From Nodosilinea sp. LEGE 06152 (GTDB lineage: Bacteria > Cyanobacteriota > Cyanobacteriia > Phormidesmidales > Phormidesmidaceae): a DNA stretch of 64,000 bases. The DNA lies in assembly GCF_015207525.1 (NCBI RefSeq), contig NZ_JADEWR010000013.1:54631-118630 (forward strand). Reading direction: 5' to 3'. Both the position numbers and the translations under genes were made by a program. Positions 60,545 to 64,000 of the stretch are shown here, piece by piece. The stretch's first letter is position 1, and the number at the start of each line of letters is the position of its first letter. The notes beneath the pieces were generated by a model. That model made no database searches. It was given only the letters and a program-made list of their open reading frames with translations, and was not told the DNA's origin.

Positions 60545-61810
60545 ATGACCGATATTCCCCAACCGGGCTACCCGCCCATGGAGTGGGCTAACGCTGTGTC
60601 CACCTGCCCTTCCCTAGAAGGGGCCGTTAAGGAGGTAGTCGAGCAGCTCAAGGGACGCTTAACGACGGCCCCTGACCTGGGGTTGGTGTTTATTTCATCC
60701 TCATTTACCAGTGAGTTTGCCCGGCTGTTGCCCCTGCTGCAAAGCCTGCTGCCGATACCGGCCCTGGTGGGGTGCAGCGGCGGCGGCATTGTTGGCACCA
60801 GTGCCCAGGGCCAGCCTCAAGAACTCGAAGATACCCCTGCCCTCAGCCTGACGGTGGCCAAGCTGCCGGGGGTATCGGTGCAGAGTTTTCATGTGTCGAG
60901 CGATGACCTGCCCGACTTAGACAGCCCGCCCACGGCCTGGTCGGAGCTGATTGGGGTAGATCCAGCGCAGAACCCCCAGTTTATTTTGATGGCTGACCCC
61001 TTTTCATCGGGCGTGAATGACCTGCTGCAGGGGCTAGATTTTGCCTACCCAAGCGGGGTAAAAATTGGTGGCTTGGCCGGTATAGACGGGTTTAGTCGCC
61101 ACAGCGGGCTATTTTGCGATCGCACCCTGCACAGCGAAGGTGTGGTGGGGGTCGCCCTCTCAGGGCCTTTGGTGCTAGATACCATTGTGGCTCAGGGGTG
61201 CCGCCCCATCGGCCCGGTCTATCGGGTAGACAAAGCCGAGCGCAACATTTTGCTGACCCTGGGCACGGCCGATGGCGACGACCCTCGCCCGCCCTTAGAG
61301 CTACTGCAAGCGCTATTTGACACCCTGCCGGAAAGCGATCGCCAGCTGGCCCAGAGTTCCCTCTTTATTGGCATTGCCCAGGACAGTTTTAAGCTCACCC
61401 TCGACCAGGGCGATTTTTTGATTCGCACCCTGCTGGGGGTTGACCCCAAAATGGGCGCGATCGCGGTGGGCGATCGGCTGCGGCCTGGCCAGCGAGTGCA
61501 GTTCCACCTGCGCGATGCCCATACCTCTGCGATCGATCTAGAAAACCTGCTGCAGCGCTACCAGCGCCAGGCCCCTGCCTCCACTACAACCGCCGGAGCG
61601 TTCATGTTTGCCTGCGCCGGGCGAGGCGAGGGCCTCTACGACCAGGCCAACTTTGACTCCAGCCTATTTGCTCAATACCTGCCGGGGCTGCCTTTGGGAG
61701 GTTTTTTCTGCGGCGGCGAAATCGGCCCCGTAGGGCAGACAACGTTTCTACACGGGTTTACGTCGGTCTTTGGCATTTGCCGCCAGCCGTCAGCGGAGAC
61801 GGAGGGGTAA
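60545..61810 (+). CDS. FIST domain sensor protein
   Basis: The 421-residue protein (ATG 60545 after AGGAGGGG; the frame is open upstream to 60467) has the FIST-N region (APDLGLVFISSSFTSEFARLLPLLQSLLPIPALVGCSGGGIVG) and FIST-C region (AFMFACAGRGEGLY ... FFCGGEIGPVG). FIST domains are thought to bind small ligands such as amino acids in signalling proteins. It has no output domain here, so it is a stand-alone sensor. Confidence 0.88.
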   Translation: MTDIPQPGYPPMEWANAVSTCPSLEGAVKEVVEQLKGRLTTAPDLGLVFISSSFTSEFARLLPLLQSLLPIPALVGCSGGGIVGTSAQGQPQELEDTPALSLTVAKLPGVSVQSFHVSSDDLPDLDSPPTAWSELIGVDPAQNPQFILMADPFSSGVNDLLQGLDFAYPSGVKIGGLAGIDGFSRHSGLFCDRTLHSEGVVGVALSGPLVLDTIVAQGCRPIGPVYRVDKAERNILLTLGTADGDDPRPPLELLQALFDTLPESDRQLAQSSLFIGIAQDSFKLTLDQGDFLIRTLLGVDPKMGAIAVGDRLRPGQRVQFHLRDAHTSAIDLENLLQRYQRQAPASTTTAGAFMFACAGRGEGLYDQANFDSSLFAQYLPGLPLGGFFCGGEIGPVGQTTFLHGFTSVFGICRQPSAETEG

Positions 61811-62026
61811 GGAGGTGAGGAAGATAGGGAATAAGGAGATGGAGGGATCTAGACAGGGAGCAGTTTTCTGCAGGGTTAGGGATGAATACAAAAATTCTCC
61901 TCCGGGAACGCTGCGCGTAGGCGAAGCCAGCACGAAAGACTTACAAAATTGAGAATTCAAAGTTTTGCACTTTGATTTGCACTCCCCTTTCCTCATTTCT
62001 TCACCTTCCCCATTTCCCCACCGTCC

Positions 62027-62944
62027 TCACCGCCCCCCAACCCCTAACTCCGGCGATGGCGTTACCCCCCGTACCGTCAGCGTGTAGGTCACAGCGCTGG
62101 TACCAATTCCTTGCCAGCCGGTCACAAAGCCACCTTCATCAAGCACGGGTCGGTGCTGGGGAGTGGTTACAGCAGCGTAGAAAACTCCTGTGGTGGGCAG
62201 AGGCCCAGTCTCTATCCGGGGTTGCAGCACTGAGGTGGTGCGGGCTTCACCCAGCAGTCGGCCCTCGGCGTCGAATAGGAAGAGTAGGGCACTGTCGTCG
62301 GTGTAGAGTATCCCTGGCCGCTGCTGAATAACGTCTAGGTCCAAACTGGGAGTATCGCCTTCGGCACCGAGAAAGGCGTATACGTCGACGTAACGGCTGA
62401 CGGCTCCTGTGGATACGCCGTTGCCGCTACGGGTGTTGATACGCCGGGCCTCGGCTAGAGGGTCAAGCGGGGTGTCGGCGCTAACCCCTAGCCCAGCCTC
62501 CCAGAAGGCTTCCAGTTGTCGAATCGTTTGGTCTGGAATCAGGGTAGAGCTACGGAGGCCCACCTGGGATGCTGCGGCCCGCTCTAGCTGCAACGGCCGC
62601 CCGCTGTAGCCTGGCAGGCCAAAGCCCTCCAGCACCGGCTGACAGGCGTCGATATTGGTCACGACAGCCTGGTTTTGGCGCAGAAACTGCATTTGACGGC
62701 GTAGGATCACCAGCTCGGCCTGGGTCTTAACCGGCAGGCCAGGCACCTTTTCTAGGTCACCAGCCCGGGCGATCGCGCTATCCCAATCGTTCAAGCACAC
62801 CGCCAGCTGTAGCGACGATTGCAGAATAGCTATGGATTGGGACTGAGCTGGAACTGCCGCCACCAGGGCCAGCCCCAGGGCAGCGGGCAACACGTTCCAA
62901 AACCGACTGATTGCCGACAGGCGTATCCATGACCAAACTTCCAT
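62027..62944 (-). CDS. Exported hypothetical protein
   Basis: The 305-residue protein has a signal peptide (about 1-36, FWNVLPAALGLALVAAVPAQSQS), a helical region (40-110) with two Cys that could pair, and a C-terminal beta-rich domain (about 190-295) in which SRYVDVYAFLGAEGDTPSLDLDV resembles the start of the pre-peptidase-C-terminal (PPC) fold. No named family is certain. It is 37 bp downstream of the dipeptidase gene on the same strand. Confidence 0.7.
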   Translation of the reverse strand: MEVWSWIRLSAISRFWNVLPAALGLALVAAVPAQSQSIAILQSSLQLAVCLNDWDSAIARAGDLEKVPGLPVKTQAELVILRRQMQFLRQNQAVVTNIDACQPVLEGFGLPGYSGRPLQLERAAASQVGLRSSTLIPDQTIRQLEAFWEAGLGVSADTPLDPLAEARRINTRSGNGVSTGAVSRYVDVYAFLGAEGDTPSLDLDVIQQRPGILYTDDSALLFLFDAEGRLLGEARTTSVLQPRIETGPLPTTGVFYAAVTTPQHRPVLDEGGFVTGWQGIGTSAVTYTLTVRGVTPSPELGVGGR

Positions 62945-62981
62945 CGCCGTTGCCTCCTCAAAGTGACCATACCCGGTGGTA

Positions 62982-63707
62982 TCACTGTACCCACAAGTCT
63001 ACCGAGGCTCGCCCATAGTGGGCCAAAAAGTCTTCGCAGCCGATTTCTTGCCGCCGTTGCCAAGCCCACAGCTGATCTCCCAATGAGAAATGCCACCACT
63101 CGTTGGGGTGACGGCGAAACCCGGCCGCTACCATCACCTGGTTCAGCAGGGTGCGATGGATGTGGAACTGCTGCTGACTGGGCAGAGTACTGGCAGCAAA
63201 GTGGTCGGGGTGCGATCGCGGCGATACCTCGTCTATGGGCGATCCCATATCTACCACGGCGCCGGTTTCGGTCATTAACGTGACATCTAACGCCGCTCCG
63301 GTGCTGTGGGGTGGGGGTGTCGCCGGGTCGTCGCTGGGCACCGCCCAAAACTGAATCACCTCCGCCATAACGGCTTCGCGCTGGGCCGTCGTCAGGCCCT
63401 CGGCTACCCATCCACGGGCCTGCACCTGCTCTAAAAACGTGCGCTCCACCATAAACTGCTGCACCGCCAGGGGGCGAAAGGCGTCAAACACCTGAATTTT
63501 CCAGCCTGGCTGTCGCTGTTGCAGCACCTCCTGAGCCTCGAGAAGGGCCGCTAACACGCCTGCTCGCAGGTAGTAGGGCGACTGGTGGCCGTAGGGTGCC
63601 CCCAACACCTGGTAGGGGTGGGGTTGTATTAGGGCGATGCGATCGCCCGCAATCGGCACCAGCGGTTCGCCACAGTCGCAGATAGGAATGGCCTGGTAGG
63701 GTTTCAT
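62982..63707 (-). CDS. D-alanyl-D-alanine dipeptidase (VanX/DdpX family)
   Basis: The 241-residue protein (ATG 63707 after GGAG; an in-frame start at 63806 is open but less likely) is an M15 metallopeptidase with zinc ligands in HSTGAALDV (His, Asp) and EWWHFS (Glu, His). VanX-type enzymes split D-Ala-D-Ala, in cell-wall recycling or as a nutrient. No vancomycin-resistance genes (vanH, vanA) are near, so a metabolic role is more likely. The next gene on the minus strand is a LysR regulator. Confidence 0.87.
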   Translation of the reverse strand: MKPYQAIPICDCGEPLVPIAGDRIALIQPHPYQVLGAPYGHQSPYYLRAGVLAALLEAQEVLQQRQPGWKIQVFDAFRPLAVQQFMVERTFLEQVQARGWVAEGLTTAQREAVMAEVIQFWAVPSDDPATPPPHSTGAALDVTLMTETGAVVDMGSPIDEVSPRSHPDHFAASTLPSQQQFHIHRTLLNQVMVAAGFRRHPNEWWHFSLGDQLWAWQRRQEIGCEDFLAHYGRASVDLWVQ

Positions 63708-63724
63708 AGCGCTCCTTTCCCCGC

Positions 63725-64000
63725 TCAAAACCGTTCCAAAACAAAGTCGAGAAATACCGCTGCTCCTGGAGATAAGCACTTCCCTTTCAGGTACACCAGG
63801 TGCCATTGTTTCCGCAGCGAAAATTCTGCTATGGGCAGAATAGCCAAGTCAGTTTCAAGGTCTAGGCGAGACAGTTCTGAGGCCGGCAGCACCGCAATAC
63901 CTAGCCCAGCCCGAATGCTGGCCTTGATGGCTTCGCTACTGCTCAACTCCAGTCGCCTGCGCACCTTAATTGACTGAGCCGCAAAAAAATCCTCCAGCAG
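63725..64000 (-). CDS. LysR-family transcriptional regulator (3' part)
   Basis: Open to the window edge, so only the last ~91 residues are visible. They match the C-terminal lobe of a LysR effector domain: RRRLELSSSEAIKASIRAGLGIAVLPASEL followed by WHLVYLKGKCLSPGAAVFLDFVLERF. The pattern is most like CbbR/RbcR/CysB-type regulators but cannot be assigned to one. The gene ends 17 bp before the dipeptidase start, so the two may form an operon. Confidence 0.75.
   Translation of the reverse strand: MLEDFFAAQSIKVRRRLELSSSEAIKASIRAGLGIAVLPASELSRLDLETDLAILPIAEFSLRKQWHLVYLKGKCLSPGAAVFLDFVLERF

Noticed and set aside
61770..61952. 60-codon frame after the FIST gene
   Set aside because: Overlaps the FIST end in another frame and continues into AT-rich spacer without a start site.
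1..64000. CRISPR arrays, prophage or complete insertion sequences
   Set aside because: No regular repeat-spacer array, no transposase or integrase frame and no phage structural gene was found.

Overview
This window is chromosomal DNA from a cyanobacterium. The evidence is the very frequent octamer GCGATCGC (HIP1), the gene order rplS / tRNA-Trp / secE / nusG / rplK / rplA / rplJ / rplL, and genes found mainly in oxygenic phototrophs: rpaA, CP12, a Ycf37-like TPR protein, a gamma-tocopherol-methyltransferase-type enzyme, cobalamin cbiT and a cyanobacterial ThiE fusion. The genus cannot be fixed from the sequence alone; moderately high GC and the gene set would fit a Leptolyngbya/Nodosilinea-like filamentous lineage (inference). 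There is no prophage, CRISPR array or complete insertion sequence. Most of the window is housekeeping and signalling genes in short operons.

Layout. 0-10 kb: a GH68-like beta-propeller protein, cbiT, a diguanylate cyclase with two GAF domains that both look like bilin-binding cyanobacteriochrome domains, a thioesterase, a P-loop ATPase, a P-type cation ATPase and an ExoD protein. 10-17 kb: a DUF1517 protein, thiE-thiS, a Ycf37-like protein, a solute-binding protein, rpmI-rplT, tRNA-Asn and the circadian output regulator rpaA. 17-27 kb: an accessory membrane and sensing block containing a tandem META lipoprotein, an Anabaena-sensory-rhodopsin homologue, a fasciclin lipoprotein, a bis-haem ferric-reductase-like flavoprotein, a 51-residue membrane protein, a rhomboid protease, an AI-2E-type permease and a two-component pair. 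26-43 kb: mnmE, dapB, ilvH, an NTT-like transporter with HEAT repeats paired with a cyclic-nucleotide-binding protein, LemA plus an M48 protease, rpmB, a CDF transporter, map, two TonB-like proteins and pstS with a Pho-box-like site. 44-56 kb: a GAF histidine kinase, the ribosomal/secE/nusG operon with an L10 leader, KtrB, the tocopherol-type methyltransferase and an SLH protein. 57-64 kb: a large uncharacterised protein, a truncated csbD, an ArsC/Spx protein, CP12, a FIST sensor, a secreted protein, a D-Ala-D-Ala dipeptidase and the 3' part of a LysR regulator.

Four observations stand out. First, the GAF-GAF-GGDEF protein at 2.9 kb carries a Cys-His chromophore motif in both GAF domains, plus a DXCF motif in the second, so it may be a two-colour light-gated c-di-GMP synthase. 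Second, the rhodopsin at 18.5 kb is very close to Anabaena sensory rhodopsin but has Ala at the position of Ser86 and no transducer gene beside it. Third, a shared 22-bp motif with an 11-bp-period TGTCA-type direct repeat lies just upstream of the rhodopsin, the ferric-reductase-like gene and the rhomboid gene, which suggests an undescribed small regulon. Fourth, five copies of a roughly 130-bp CTAG-ended element occur at gene 3' ends. In three of them the neighbouring genes take their TAG stop codons from the element ends, and one copy separates two convergent genes that apparently once shared a single palindromic CTAG as both stop codons.
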